Assembly (NCBI GenBank): GCA_963811775.1
Contig: CAWESO010000009.1
Location: 186,001-250,000, forward strand
DNA from: Chersky-840 sp963811775
GTDB lineage: Bacteria; Actinomycetota; Acidimicrobiia; Acidimicrobiales; UBA8190
Direction: 5' to 3'
DNA: 64,000 bases
Position 1 is the first letter of the stretch; each line of letters begins with the position of its first letter. A program made the position numbers and the translations under genes. Shown one piece after another: positions 1-8,088 of the stretch. Under the pieces are notes generated by a model. It worked only from the letters and a program-made list of their open reading frames with translations. It made no database searches and had not been told where the DNA came from.

Positions 1-1
1 C

Positions 2-541
2 ATCCGGGGCATCGTGCCCACCGAGGACAACCGCGGCTACTTCCTCGTCGGCCAGGACGGCGGGGTGTTCGCCTTCGGCGACGCGCCGTTCCTGGGATCA
101 CTGCCGGGCCGGGGCATCCACATCGACAACGTCATCGGCATCGCGGCGACGCCGTCGGACCAGGGGTACTGGGTCGTCGCCGCCAACGGCACGGTGTACG
201 CCTTCGGCAACGCGCCCGCCTTCGGCTCGGCCACCGGCACCTCGTCACCGGTATCGGGGATCGCGTCTACCCCCGACGGGGGCGGCTACTGGATCGTGAC
301 GCAGAACGGCAGCGTGTTCGCCTTCGGCGACGCCGGGCTCTTCGGCTCGCTGCCCGGGCTCGGCGTGAAGCCGTCGCATCCCGTGATCGGCCTCGTGCCC
401 ACCGCCGACGAGCGCGGGTACTGGCTCATCGGCGCGGACGGCGGGATCTTCGCCTTCGGGGACGCCCCCTTCGTGGGCTCGCTGCCCGGGCTCGGCGTCC
501 ACGTCACCGACATCGTCGGGGCGGTGCCCACCACGCCCTGA
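2..541 (+). CDS. C-terminal part of a secreted FGDA-repeat (propeller-like) protein
   Basis: Partial gene, open at the left edge of the window. The visible 179 residues are four tandem units of about 45 residues, each built as GYWxVxxxGxVFAFGDAxxxGSLPGLG followed by a short variable linker ending in a TP or PT motif. Such repeats occur in long exported proteins of Acidimicrobiia and related actinobacteria and probably fold as propeller blades; their ligand is unknown. The protein ends just after the last repeat, so the repeats are C-terminal. Any signal peptide or enzymatic domain would lie outside the window. The repeat family is clear, the function is not. Confidence 0.8.
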   Translation: MRGIVPTEDNRGYFLVGQDGGVFAFGDAPFLGSLPGRGIHIDNVIGIAATPSDQGYWVVAANGTVYAFGNAPAFGSATGTSSPVSGIASTPDGGGYWIVTQNGSVFAFGDAGLFGSLPGLGVKPSHPVIGLVPTADERGYWLIGADGGIFAFGDAPFVGSLPGLGVHVTDIVGAVPTTP

Positions 542-554
542 CGTCGGCCCTGAG

Positions 555-580
555 GGAACCTTTTGCCGCCACTGGGCGTC
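555..580 (+). promoter_or_regulatory. ECF-type promoter (GGAACC-N16-CGTC) before the sigma factor gene
   Basis: GGAACC (555-560) and CGTC (577-580) are separated by exactly 16 nt. This matches the promoter recognised by many group IV (ECF) sigma factors. It lies about 40 nt upstream of the sigma gene start, so the simplest reading is positive autoregulation. Sequence match only; no expression evidence. Confidence 0.65.
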
Positions 581-621
581 ATGTCAGTGTGAAGGCGTCC
601 GCGGCGGAGGAGAGGTCCCAC

Positions 622-1083
622 ATGGCGTCAGGGCCGATGCCCTCCTCCGACCTGGCCACCTTGTACCGGCGCCAACGCGACGCCATGGTCCGTCTGGCCC
701 GCCTGTTCACCGGGTCGAGCGTCGTGGCTGAGGAGGTGGTGCAAGAAGCCTTCCTGCGCATGCACCAGCAGCGCGTGCGGCCCCAGAATCCCGACGGCTA
801 TCTCCGGACCACGGTGGCCAACCTCTCCAGGAGCCACCTGCGACGGCTGCGGCTCGAGCGGCGACTGCCGCCACCGGACCGGGTGGTGCCCTCGGACCCG
901 GTCATCGACGAGACGTGGGCGGCCGTGTGCCGACTGCCCTTCCGCCAGCGGGCCGTCCTGGCGTTGCGCTTCTACGAGGACCTCCCCGAGGCGGAGATCG
1001 CCGACCTGCTCGGCTGCCGGGTCGGCACGGTGAAGTCCAGCCTGCACCGGGGACTGTCGAAACTTCGAGAGGAGTTGTCATGA
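622..1083 (+). CDS. RNA polymerase sigma factor, ECF (SigE-like) family
   Basis: A 153-residue sigma-70 family protein. The region 2 helix is at about residues 12-75 (LYRRQRDAMVRLARLFTG, then EEVVQEAFLRMH). Region 4, a helix-turn-helix, is at about 95-150 (LPFRQRAVLALRFYEDL, then GCRVGTVKSSLHRGLSKLR). This is the short two-domain layout of ECF sigma factors. The ATG at 622 is preferred over the GTG at 589 because GGAGGAGAGG (606-615) precedes it by 6 nt. The stop overlaps the next gene as ATGA, so the two are co-translated and the downstream membrane protein is the likely regulator. The upstream GGAACC/CGTC promoter suggests autoregulation. The signal it responds to is unknown. Confidence 0.9.
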   Translation: MASGPMPSSDLATLYRRQRDAMVRLARLFTGSSVVAEEVVQEAFLRMHQQRVRPQNPDGYLRTTVANLSRSHLRRLRLERRLPPPDRVVPSDPVIDETWAAVCRLPFRQRAVLALRFYEDLPEAEIADLLGCRVGTVKSSLHRGLSKLREELS

Positions 1084-2249
1084 CCGAGAGCGGCACTCTC
1101 GAAGACCGCTTGCGGCGCACGTTCCGGGCCGTGGCCGAGCGACCCGTGACCGGCATCAGCCTCGACGAAATCCCACCGTGGGAAAGAGTCGCGACGGTCG
1201 GATCGATCGGCGCGGACGGCGCAGGCGGTGCCGGGCGCTCACGCCGCTCGGTTCGTCTCGTGGGTGGCGCCGTCGCCGCGGCCGTGGTGCTCGTCGTGGT
1301 GACGCTGCTCGTCGCCTACGGGCCACGCAGCTCGACGACGGGAAAGAACCCGGCCCCGGCCACCGAACCGCCGGGGCAAGCGGTGCACGCCGTCTTCGCC
1401 CCGGCGAGACCGGTCACGCCGTCGGTGCTGGCGCGGACGGCGACGGTGCTGGACGCTCGTCTGAAGGCCTTGGGCGACACCACGGCCACCGCCACGGTCG
1501 ATCACGGCTCGATCGACGTCGCCGGGGCGAGCAGCGACGACATCCGGGCGATGGCGAAGACAGGGGCGTTCTTCGTCCGACCCGTGTCGTGTGGCGCCGT
1601 TCCCACCCGGCCGGCCGACGTCATCGGGCTCCAGTCCGGTCCCCTGCCGCCATGCCAGGCGCAGTACGAGACGACCGCCGCCAACCTGGGCATCGACGTG
1701 CAGACCGGCCGGCCCGCCAACACGATCCCTCCGGACCCCGGCTTCGCCTCGTACGCGACCACGACGCCACAGGACGACAACCCCGACGCGACGGTGTTGC
1801 TCGGCGCCGATCCGTCCGCCGCGAAACAGGAGTATTCCCGGTTCGTGCTCGGCCCCGCCCAGGTCGACGGGTCCGAGATCGCCACCGCCCAGGCGCAGTC
1901 GCTCGGATCGTCTGTCGGCAAGGGCGGTTGGAGCGTCGTGATCACGCTGACGACGACCGGCGCCGTGCAGTGGAACGACGTCGCCCAGCAGAATTTCCAC
2001 CAGTTCGTGGGTTTCGACCTCGACGGCGCCGTGCTCTCGGCGCCCCTGATCCAGCCGACGAACTCGACCTTCGAGTCCTTCGACGGGAAGATCGAGTTCG
2101 GCACCTTCAGCGCGGCCGAAGCCAAGGGCCTCGCTGCTGTGCTGGGATCCGGGCCCCTGCCGGTCGGGCTGACCTTGGAGTCATTGACGACCCTGTCGCC
2201 CGCGCTCGGTCCTGCGCCCACCGGCTCTGCGCCCGGCGGCTCCACCTGA
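1080..2249 (+). CDS. Single-pass membrane protein with SecD-like P1-head domain, putative anti-sigma partner
   Basis: 389 residues. The cytoplasmic N-terminus (about 1-60) has the charged, helical look of an anti-sigma region (LEDRLRRTFRAVAER) but no HxxxCxxC zinc motif. One membrane helix follows at about 62-82, then a Pro/Thr-rich linker. The exported part, about 100-370, resembles the head subdomain of the SecD periplasmic region: GWSVVITLTTTGAVQW, then FDLDGAVLSAPLIQ, then EAKGLAAVLGSGPLPVGL. It has no SecD transmembrane channel, so it cannot be a translocase subunit. ATGA overlap with the sigma gene supports a sigma/anti-sigma pair. The domain similarity is what I read from the sequence; anti-sigma function is inferred from context. 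Confidence 0.75.
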   Translation: MTESGTLEDRLRRTFRAVAERPVTGISLDEIPPWERVATVGSIGADGAGGAGRSRRSVRLVGGAVAAAVVLVVVTLLVAYGPRSSTTGKNPAPATEPPGQAVHAVFAPARPVTPSVLARTATVLDARLKALGDTTATATVDHGSIDVAGASSDDIRAMAKTGAFFVRPVSCGAVPTRPADVIGLQSGPLPPCQAQYETTAANLGIDVQTGRPANTIPPDPGFASYATTTPQDDNPDATVLLGADPSAAKQEYSRFVLGPAQVDGSEIATAQAQSLGSSVGKGGWSVVITLTTTGAVQWNDVAQQNFHQFVGFDLDGAVLSAPLIQPTNSTFESFDGKIEFGTFSAAEAKGLAAVLGSGPLPVGLTLESLTTLSPALGPAPTGSAPGGST

Positions 2250-2258
2250 CCGATCAGG

Positions 2259-3926
2259 TCAGGCCGGTGTGGTTCTCCCCACCAGGGCCGCGGCGGCGCG
2301 TGCCGCCAGCGCGACGAGAGTGAGAGTCGGGCCGTAGCCCGCCGAGGTCACGAAGACCGACGAGTCGGCGACGATAACGTTCTCCAGCCCGTGCACGCGC
2401 CCGTAGGCGTCGACCACCGACGTGGCGGGGTCCTCTCCCATGCGGGTGGTGCCCATGACGTGGCGGCTCATGGGGATCGTCGACGACGGACCCCGCCGGT
2501 CCTCGCCCTCGGCCAGAGGCGACGTGGACGTCATCGTCCAGGTGGCCCCCATGTCCTCGAGGACCCGGACGAGTCGAGGGGCGTGGTAGGCCGACGCCAC
2601 GATCTCGTGCCGATGGGGGCGGTACGTGACACGGGCCACAGGGAACCCGCGCACGTCGCGCACGGTGGGGTCGAGGTCCACGCGGTTGGTGAGCTGGGGC
2701 AGGTCCTCCCCCTGCATGGTGAAGGCCCACATGCGATCACGCATGGGCGAGGAGCGCATCAGCGACTTGTGCTTCGCCCCCCACGGGTACATCTTCGCTT
2801 CCATCACCGGCAGGCTGGGGCCGCCGTGCTCGACGAGGCCGCCCCGGATCCAAGGCAACCCCGCCTCGGCCGCGGCGGCACGCGCCGCGTCGTCCATGAC
2901 CATGGCGTCGTCGTGGACGTGGGTGACGGCCCGGCCTTTGTGACCGTGGATGCGCTCGGGAAGGATCCCTATGACGAAGGTCTGGAAGTGCACCATGAAG
3001 TTCCGGCCCACGAGGGGGTGGTCGATCCCCGACAGCAGGAACAGGCGCGGCGTCTCGATGGCACCGGCCGCGATGACCACATGACGGGCGTCGATGGTGC
3101 GGGTGGCACCGTCGGGCCCGATCACGTCCACGCCGGTGGCGCGCCGTCCGTCGGTGCGCACACGCGACACGAAGGTCTCCGACAGGAGCTCGGCGTTCCC
3201 CGACGCCATGGCGCGCAGCAGCAGGGCGATGGGATCGCCCTTGGCGTGGATGGGACAGCCGAAGTGCGCGCAGAACCCGCAGTTGTTGCACGCCGGACGC
3301 CCGTCATAGGGCACGGAGTTCGCCGCCGTGGGGGCGGCGTAGGGGTGCAGGCCGAGCGCTTCGGCCGCCGCGCTCGAGCGGACGGCGCCGTACATGGGTG
3401 CGCCCGACGGCATGGGGTAGGGGCCCGAGCGCCATGCCGCGAACGGGTTGGCGCCGGCCGTGCCGGCCACGCCGATGGACCTCTCGGCCTCGGCGTAGAA
3501 CGGCTCGAGGTCGTCGTAGGAGAGGGGCCAGTCGTCCACCTCGCCACCCTCGATGGGACCGTAGGTGCTCAGGAGGGCGAAGTCCTCCTCGCGAAAGCGC
3601 GGCACCTTGCCGTCCGCGTGCGTACCCCCTCCGCCCACGGTCGTGGGGATGGAATTGACCTCACCCACATAGGTGCGGTCGCCGTCGCCCTCGCTGCGGC
3701 GGAAGGTGCGGGGCTCGATCAGGGGATCAGGCCCGAGGAAGTACCGGTGCACGAACTTGATCTCGTCGTTGGAGTAGTCCGAGGCCGGTCGGGACAGGTC
3801 GTTGGGGTCCAGGAGATGGTTGCGACCCTTCTCGACGATGACCACGCTCCAGCCCGCCCGCGTGAGCACGTCGGCCACGGTGGCGCCGCCGGGTCCCGAC
3901 CCGACGATGACGGCGTCGACGGTCAC
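2259..3926 (-). CDS. GMC family FAD-dependent oxidoreductase (gluconate-dehydrogenase-like large subunit)
   Basis: 555 residues. The FAD-binding Rossmann motif is at the very N-terminus (VGSGPGGATVADVLTRAGW). A Cys-rich CNNCGFCAHFGC segment lies at about residue 212, and the C-terminal GMC substrate domain has HVMGTTRMG followed by VADSSVFVTSAGYGPTLT. The usual GMC catalytic Asn in an NPxLT motif is Gly here (YGPTLT). The start overlaps the end of the upstream gene by 4 nt (ATGA), and that gene encodes the typical small subunit. No cytochrome c subunit is adjacent, so the electron acceptor is unclear. The substrate is probably an alcohol, sugar or sterol and cannot be named. Confidence 0.85.
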   Translation of the reverse strand: MTVDAVIVGSGPGGATVADVLTRAGWSVVIVEKGRNHLLDPNDLSRPASDYSNDEIKFVHRYFLGPDPLIEPRTFRRSEGDGDRTYVGEVNSIPTTVGGGGTHADGKVPRFREEDFALLSTYGPIEGGEVDDWPLSYDDLEPFYAEAERSIGVAGTAGANPFAAWRSGPYPMPSGAPMYGAVRSSAAAEALGLHPYAAPTAANSVPYDGRPACNNCGFCAHFGCPIHAKGDPIALLLRAMASGNAELLSETFVSRVRTDGRRATGVDVIGPDGATRTIDARHVVIAAGAIETPRLFLLSGIDHPLVGRNFMVHFQTFVIGILPERIHGHKGRAVTHVHDDAMVMDDAARAAAAEAGLPWIRGGLVEHGGPSLPVMEAKMYPWGAKHKSLMRSSPMRDRMWAFTMQGEDLPQLTNRVDLDPTVRDVRGFPVARVTYRPHRHEIVASAYHAPRLVRVLEDMGATWTMTSTSPLAEGEDRRGPSSTIPMSRHVMGTTRMGEDPATSVVDAYGRVHGLENVIVADSSVFVTSAGYGPTLTLVALAARAAAALVGRTTPA

Positions 3927-4483
3927 GGGCCCGCCACCTCGGCGTCGCTCCAGCCCCGTGGTTGGACGTCACCGGGGTACTCGATGGCCTCCCACCCCCC
4001 GCCGTCCCGGTTCCCCCCGTACTCGGGGGCGCCGTACATCCCCTCGCAGCAGTGTTCGTAGAGCACGGCCGTGAAGTCGCGCTGGCTCCGGAGGCGCTCG
4101 TCCTGGTCCTCGGGTGCGAGGTCGCAGAAGTCCGCGCCCAGGCTGGCCAGGCCCGCTCGGTACCGGTCCTGCAGACCCAACACGGGCCCGTTGAACTCGC
4201 GCTCGGGGATGCCCTGCGATCCCTCGATGCGGGTCCGCCACGCCAACTCGTCGAGCCGGCTCAGCGGATGGAACCGGGTGAACACGGCTTCCCCGCCTTG
4301 TCGCCCCGACGTCGGACCGCCGGCCCAGATCCGGGGAGGGTCGAAGGAAAACGCGCCCAGCAGCCCGTCGATGTAATCGGGAACCCCGGCGCCGGTGGCG
4401 CCGGAGGTGTCGTCCTCGGGAATAAGACGGTCGCAGGCGGCGCGCAGCACGGCGATCTCGTCGTCGGTGAAGAACAGTGGCAT
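3923..4483 (-). CDS. Gluconate 2-dehydrogenase subunit 3 family protein
   Basis: 186 residues from the ATG at 4483. The N-terminus FFTDDEIAVLRAACDRLIPEDD matches the Gluconate_2-dh3 family, small subunits that partner GMC dehydrogenases. Members often carry a Tat signal, and none is visible here. The stop codon overlaps the ATG of the GMC gene, so both subunits are translationally coupled. A longer reading frame exists upstream, but the family motif begins right after this ATG, which fixes the start despite a weak Shine-Dalgarno. Confidence 0.8.
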   Translation of the reverse strand: MPLFFTDDEIAVLRAACDRLIPEDDTSGATGAGVPDYIDGLLGAFSFDPPRIWAGGPTSGRQGGEAVFTRFHPLSRLDELAWRTRIEGSQGIPEREFNGPVLGLQDRYRAGLASLGADFCDLAPEDQDERLRSQRDFTAVLYEHCCEGMYGAPEYGGNRDGGGWEAIEYPGDVQPRGWSDAEVAGP

Positions 4484-4609
4484 CAGGTGGCGAGGCCCGA
4501 CCCGGTCGACGCCCCGCGCCACCTCGCCAACGCCCCCCTCCCTGACATCGGCGTCACCGTAGCATCGGCGCATCGTGGCGAACCGGAGCGGGACTCCGGC
4601 GCGATCGCG

Positions 4610-5752
4610 TCAGCTGTCAGGAGGCGGGCGGGCGTTTCGGCGGCGGTTGTGAAACCCGCACAGCAGCCGACCGTTCTCTTCGACCGTCGGGCCACCGGCG
4701 GCGAACGGGACGATGTGGTCAGCCTGACACGCTGCGGCCGGAACGTCGCAGTACCGGTGCGTGCATTCACGGTCACGGAGCTCGATGGCACGACGGGTCG
4801 CCCCCGTGAAGAGCCGGGCGGTTTCGCTGACCTCCACCCGGCGGGCCGGCGCGAACACCACCCGCTCGATGAGCGCCTCGTCGAGCCAAGGCAGGAGCGA
4901 TCCCGGGGAGAGGACGGTGCCCTGCGCGAGCTCGCAGACCCGCCCCCGGAGCACCTCGTAGTCGACCAGGACGCTGAACAACGGCGCCGGCCGGCGCCCG
5001 TTGCTCGGAGCGACCCGACTCCGGGTGGCCATCTCCACCAGGGCGTCGGCTCGTCGCTGCCCCGAGGTGCGACGCAGCTCCGCGTGCGTCGGCTCCCGGC
5101 CGAGCTCGTCGCGCGCCTCGGCCCAGTCCGCTTCGAACATCGCACGCTCCAGGCGCTCGAGCTCGGTCGACACGACGGTCCCCGAGATGGGGTCGAGCGT
5201 CATCCTTCCGAACCACATACCACTGAAGCTGCTGTCGAGATAGACGTCACGCCTGGCTCGACGCCGCTCGTCCTCGTCGTCGGCGCCCTCCGGGTCGGCA
5301 AGCTGCTGCCAGTACGAGGCGGCTCGGACAAAGTGGTCGTAGCGCAAGGTGGAGGCCTGCGTGACGAGCATCTCCTCGTCCCGGGCCAGTGCCTCCTCGG
5401 TCGACTCGTCGCGCAGGGCGTCGACAACGTCGACCTGTGCAGCGGTGATGTCGCCGTCGGCCCAGGCGCGGGTGCATGCGGGCAGCTGCCGGAGCGAGCG
5501 ACCCCGGCGCACGACTCGTCGAGCCTGCGCCTTGGGGAGCCGGCACCGGGTCACGAGCCAACCCGTCGCGTTCCGGGCGCCGTCGGATACCCAGTTCCCC
5601 TCGGCGTCGAACGCCGCTGTGGCCTTGGTGACGAAGGCATCGAGGCGGGACAACTGACGCTGGAGCCTCTCGATCGACTCCGCGTCGGCGTAGGCCGACA
5701 CGTCCGACCCGTGCAATCGGTCGATCACGTCGGTGAGGACTTCGAGATCCAC
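4610..5752 (-). CDS. DUF222 domain protein with C-terminal HNH endonuclease domain
   Basis: 380 residues, GTG start. The N-terminal two thirds form the helical DUF222 domain (13E12-repeat-like proteins, usually multicopy in actinobacteria). The end is an HNH nuclease: TRRAIELRDRECTHRYCDVP, ADHIVPFAAGGPT, then NGRLLCGFHN. The His of ADHI and the final FHN residues are the expected metal and catalytic ligands. Relatives occur in many copies and are suspected to be mobile or selfish, but no insertion borders or terminal repeats are visible here. It is transcribed alone. Biological role unknown. Confidence 0.85.
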   Translation of the reverse strand: MDLEVLTDVIDRLHGSDVSAYADAESIERLQRQLSRLDAFVTKATAAFDAEGNWVSDGARNATGWLVTRCRLPKAQARRVVRRGRSLRQLPACTRAWADGDITAAQVDVVDALRDESTEEALARDEEMLVTQASTLRYDHFVRAASYWQQLADPEGADDEDERRRARRDVYLDSSFSGMWFGRMTLDPISGTVVSTELERLERAMFEADWAEARDELGREPTHAELRRTSGQRRADALVEMATRSRVAPSNGRRPAPLFSVLVDYEVLRGRVCELAQGTVLSPGSLLPWLDEALIERVVFAPARRVEVSETARLFTGATRRAIELRDRECTHRYCDVPAAACQADHIVPFAAGGPTVEENGRLLCGFHNRRRNARPPPDS

Positions 5753-5885
5753 GATGACAGCAAAGCATCCGGGTGTGACATCTCGACTGCGGCGCGCAGG
5801 AGCCAGAAGAGCTCGGTGCCATCAGCTGCAACACGCGCAACGCAACTCCCCGAACGCACCGGTAGCGTCGATGGCCGTGGCCACC

Positions 5886-6179
5886 ATGCACGTCGGCGCG
5901 CTGGAGATGGAACTGCACATCGGCGCCAGCAACTCGCTCAAAGCCAAGCGGTCCGTCGTCCGCCACCTCCTCGAAACAGCTCGCCGTCGCTACGGGGTGT
6001 CGGCCTCCGAGGTCGCCCACCACGACCTGTGGCAGCGAGCGGGAATCGGGTTCAGCACCGTCGCGCCCGACGCCCGCCACGCCGAGGACATTCTCGACAA
6101 GGTGGAGCGGTTCGTGTGGTCGCACCCTGAGGTCACGGTGGTCTCCAGCGTGAGACACTGGCTCGACCTGGACCCCTGA
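5886..6179 (+). CDS. DUF503 (YlxP-like) small protein
   Basis: 97 residues beginning MHVGALEMELHI, with the family core SLKAKRSVVRHLLETARRRYGVSASEV and the end motif VVSSVRHWL. DUF503 proteins are small ferredoxin-like folds, often near rbfA or infB, of uncertain function (a ribosome-maturation link is suspected). Here the usual neighbours are missing. A second in-frame ATG at 5871 would add five residues. I prefer 5886 because family members begin at MHVG and because a TAGCGT box at 5863-5868 would put the transcript start near 5875. Confidence 0.8.
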   Translation: MHVGALEMELHIGASNSLKAKRSVVRHLLETARRRYGVSASEVAHHDLWQRAGIGFSTVAPDARHAEDILDKVERFVWSHPEVTVVSSVRHWLDLDP

Positions 6180-6210
6180 CGCCGCGGCGGCCTCGGGGGC
6201 GGAGAGGGGA

Positions 6211-6295
6211 CCCGAAGCCATGACAGTCCCGAAGCCATGACAGTCCCGAAGCCATGACAGACCCGAAGCCATGACAGACCCGAAGCCATGACAGT
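6211..6295 (+). repeat. Five tandem copies of a 17-bp repeat ending on the SulP start codon
   Basis: The unit is CCCGAAGCCATGACAGT, at 6211, 6228, 6245, 6262 and 6279. Copies 1, 2 and 5 are identical; copies 3 and 4 end in A instead of T. Every copy holds an ATG, and the ATG of copy 5 (6288) starts the SulP transporter gene. Because 17 is not a multiple of three, the ATGs fall in different frames. Loss or gain of units would change the 5' leader and the spacing to any upstream promoter, not the protein itself. Confidence 0.95.
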
Positions 6296-8078
6296 GGAGC
6301 ATCCGTCGGGTCGGCGCTTCGGCATGCCCGCCCTGTTGAGCTCGTTGCACGGCTACCGCCGTCAATGGCTGGTCGCCGACCTGCTCGCGGGGCTCACGCT
6401 TGTCGCCATCGCCGTCCCCGAGCAACTCGCCACGTCCCGCCTGGCGGGCATGCCCCCGATCACCGGCCTGTACACGTTCATCGCCGGCACCGTGGCGTTC
6501 GCCGTCCTGGGGTCCGCCCCCCAGATGTCGGTGGGGGCCGACTCCACCATCGCGCCGCTCTTCGCGGCGGGGATCGCCCACATCGCACCCACCGGCTCGG
6601 CCCACTACATGGCGCTCGTCTCACTGCTTGCCGTCGCCGTGGGGGTGCTGGTGGCCGCCGTCGGCCTGCTGCGAATGGGATGGATCGCCGACTTCCTGTC
6701 GGCCCCCATCATCATGGGCTTCCTCGCCGGGGTGACCGTGATCATCATCGTGCACCAACTCCCCGACCTGCTGGCGTTGCCGTCGGTGTCGGGGACCACG
6801 GTGCACCGGGTGGCCAACGTGGTGGGCCACCTCGGCCACGCCAACGGATGGTCGCTGTCCATCGGCGCAGCCGTCTTCGTCGTCGTCATGGCCGCCGACC
6901 GCGTCGACCGCAAATTCCCCGGAGCCCTCCTCGGCCTCGTGGGCTCGACCATCGTCGTGGCGGCAGCGGGGCTCCGTGCCCATGGCGTCCCTGTCCTCGG
7001 CACGGTGGCGCACGGTGCGCCGCACATCGGGCTCAACGATCTCTCCCTGTCGTCACTGGGCCAGGTGTTGCCCATCGCAGGGGTGGTGGCGCTCGTCGTG
7101 CTCAGCCAGACGGCCGCGACGACGCGTGCCTTCGCGGACCAGGGCGGGTACCCCGTCGACGTCAACCGCGACTTCGTCGGCGTCGGCACCGGGAGCATCC
7201 TGGCCGGACTGGCGGGCTCGTTCGCGACCAACGCCAGCCCGGCCCGCACCGGCGCGGTGGCAGCGGCCGGAGGTCGCACCCAATTCGCCGGGCTCGCCGC
7301 CGCGGCCGGCGTGGTGCTCGTCGTGCCCGCCGCCGGGCTGCTCAAGGATGTGCCCGTGGCCACGTTGGCCGCCATCCTCATCTTCGTGGCCACACGGCTG
7401 TTCCACGTCGGCCAGCTGGCCTCGGTCTTCCGCTTCGACCGCTGGGAATTCGGCCTCGCCATCGTGACGCTGCTCACCGTGGCCCTCGTCGGAGTCGAGC
7501 AGGGCATCGGCGTCGCCGTCGGGCTCGCCATCCTCGACCGGACCCGACTGTCGGCCCGCCCCCGCAGCTACGTGCTCGGCAAGATCCCCGGGACCACGAG
7601 CTGGGAGCCACTGGGGAGGTCGCAGGGACCGGAGACCGTGCCCGGGGTCGTCGTCGTGCAATGGCTGGCGCCGGTGTACTACGCCAACGCAGCAGTGTTC
7701 CAGGCAGAGATCAACAGGGCGATCGCGGCGGCGTCGAGGCCGCCGTCGGTGCTCGTGCTCGACGCGGACGCCATCACCGACATCGACTACACCGGCACGA
7801 AGACGGTGCACGCCCTGGTGGACGAGCTCGAGCGGTCCCACATCACCCTGGCCGTGGCGCGGGCCGTCGGGATCGCGACCCAGAACCTGGCGCGCAGCGG
7901 TCTGCTCGATCACATCGGTAGGGACAGAATCTTCCAGACCATCGACGATGCCGTGAACGCCCTGCGCCCGAGCATCACCGACCCGAACATCACTGACCCC
8001 GACCCGGGCCGCGCCGATACCGCCCCGAAGATCACCCAACCCGACCCCGGCGGCGCCGGTCCGACCGCCGGGAGCTAA
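6288..8078 (+). CDS. SulP family anion (sulfate) permease with STAS domain
   Basis: 596 residues. The N-terminal signature is ADLLAGLTLVAIAVPEQLATSRLAGMPPITGLY, followed by about 10-12 membrane helices up to about residue 420. A STAS domain fills about 450-560 (VVVQWLAPVYYANA, LVLDADAITDIDYTG). SulP proteins move sulfate, bicarbonate or other anions by H+ or Na+ coupling. A Pro/Asp-rich tail with repeated DPNITDPDPG-like segments follows the STAS domain. The start codon lies in the last copy of a 17-bp tandem repeat and has no clear Shine-Dalgarno. A sulfotransferase lies convergently downstream, but a functional link is only a guess. Confidence 0.9.
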   Translation: MTVEHPSGRRFGMPALLSSLHGYRRQWLVADLLAGLTLVAIAVPEQLATSRLAGMPPITGLYTFIAGTVAFAVLGSAPQMSVGADSTIAPLFAAGIAHIAPTGSAHYMALVSLLAVAVGVLVAAVGLLRMGWIADFLSAPIIMGFLAGVTVIIIVHQLPDLLALPSVSGTTVHRVANVVGHLGHANGWSLSIGAAVFVVVMAADRVDRKFPGALLGLVGSTIVVAAAGLRAHGVPVLGTVAHGAPHIGLNDLSLSSLGQVLPIAGVVALVVLSQTAATTRAFADQGGYPVDVNRDFVGVGTGSILAGLAGSFATNASPARTGAVAAAGGRTQFAGLAAAAGVVLVVPAAGLLKDVPVATLAAILIFVATRLFHVGQLASVFRFDRWEFGLAIVTLLTVALVGVEQGIGVAVGLAILDRTRLSARPRSYVLGKIPGTTSWEPLGRSQGPETVPGVVVVQWLAPVYYANAAVFQAEINRAIAAASRPPSVLVLDADAITDIDYTGTKTVHALVDELERSHITLAVARAVGIATQNLARSGLLDHIGRDRIFQTIDDAVNALRPSITDPNITDPDPGRADTAPKITQPDPGGAGPTAGS

Positions 8079-8088
8079 GCGCAGCGCG

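Noticed and set aside
2244..2259. ACCTGA-N4-TCAGGT hairpin between two convergent genes
   Set aside because: Only 6 bp, and it is made of the two stop codons and flanks; too weak to call a terminator.
4610..5752. DUF222/HNH gene as part of a mobile element
   Set aside because: No terminal repeats, target-site duplication, reverse transcriptase or transposase is visible.
3962..6130. Long open frame on the plus strand opposite the GMC, small subunit and DUF222 genes
   Set aside because: It is a shadow of high GC3; the minus-strand products match known families.
6211..6295. CRISPR-like array
   Set aside because: The 17-bp units are contiguous without spacers and no cas gene is near.
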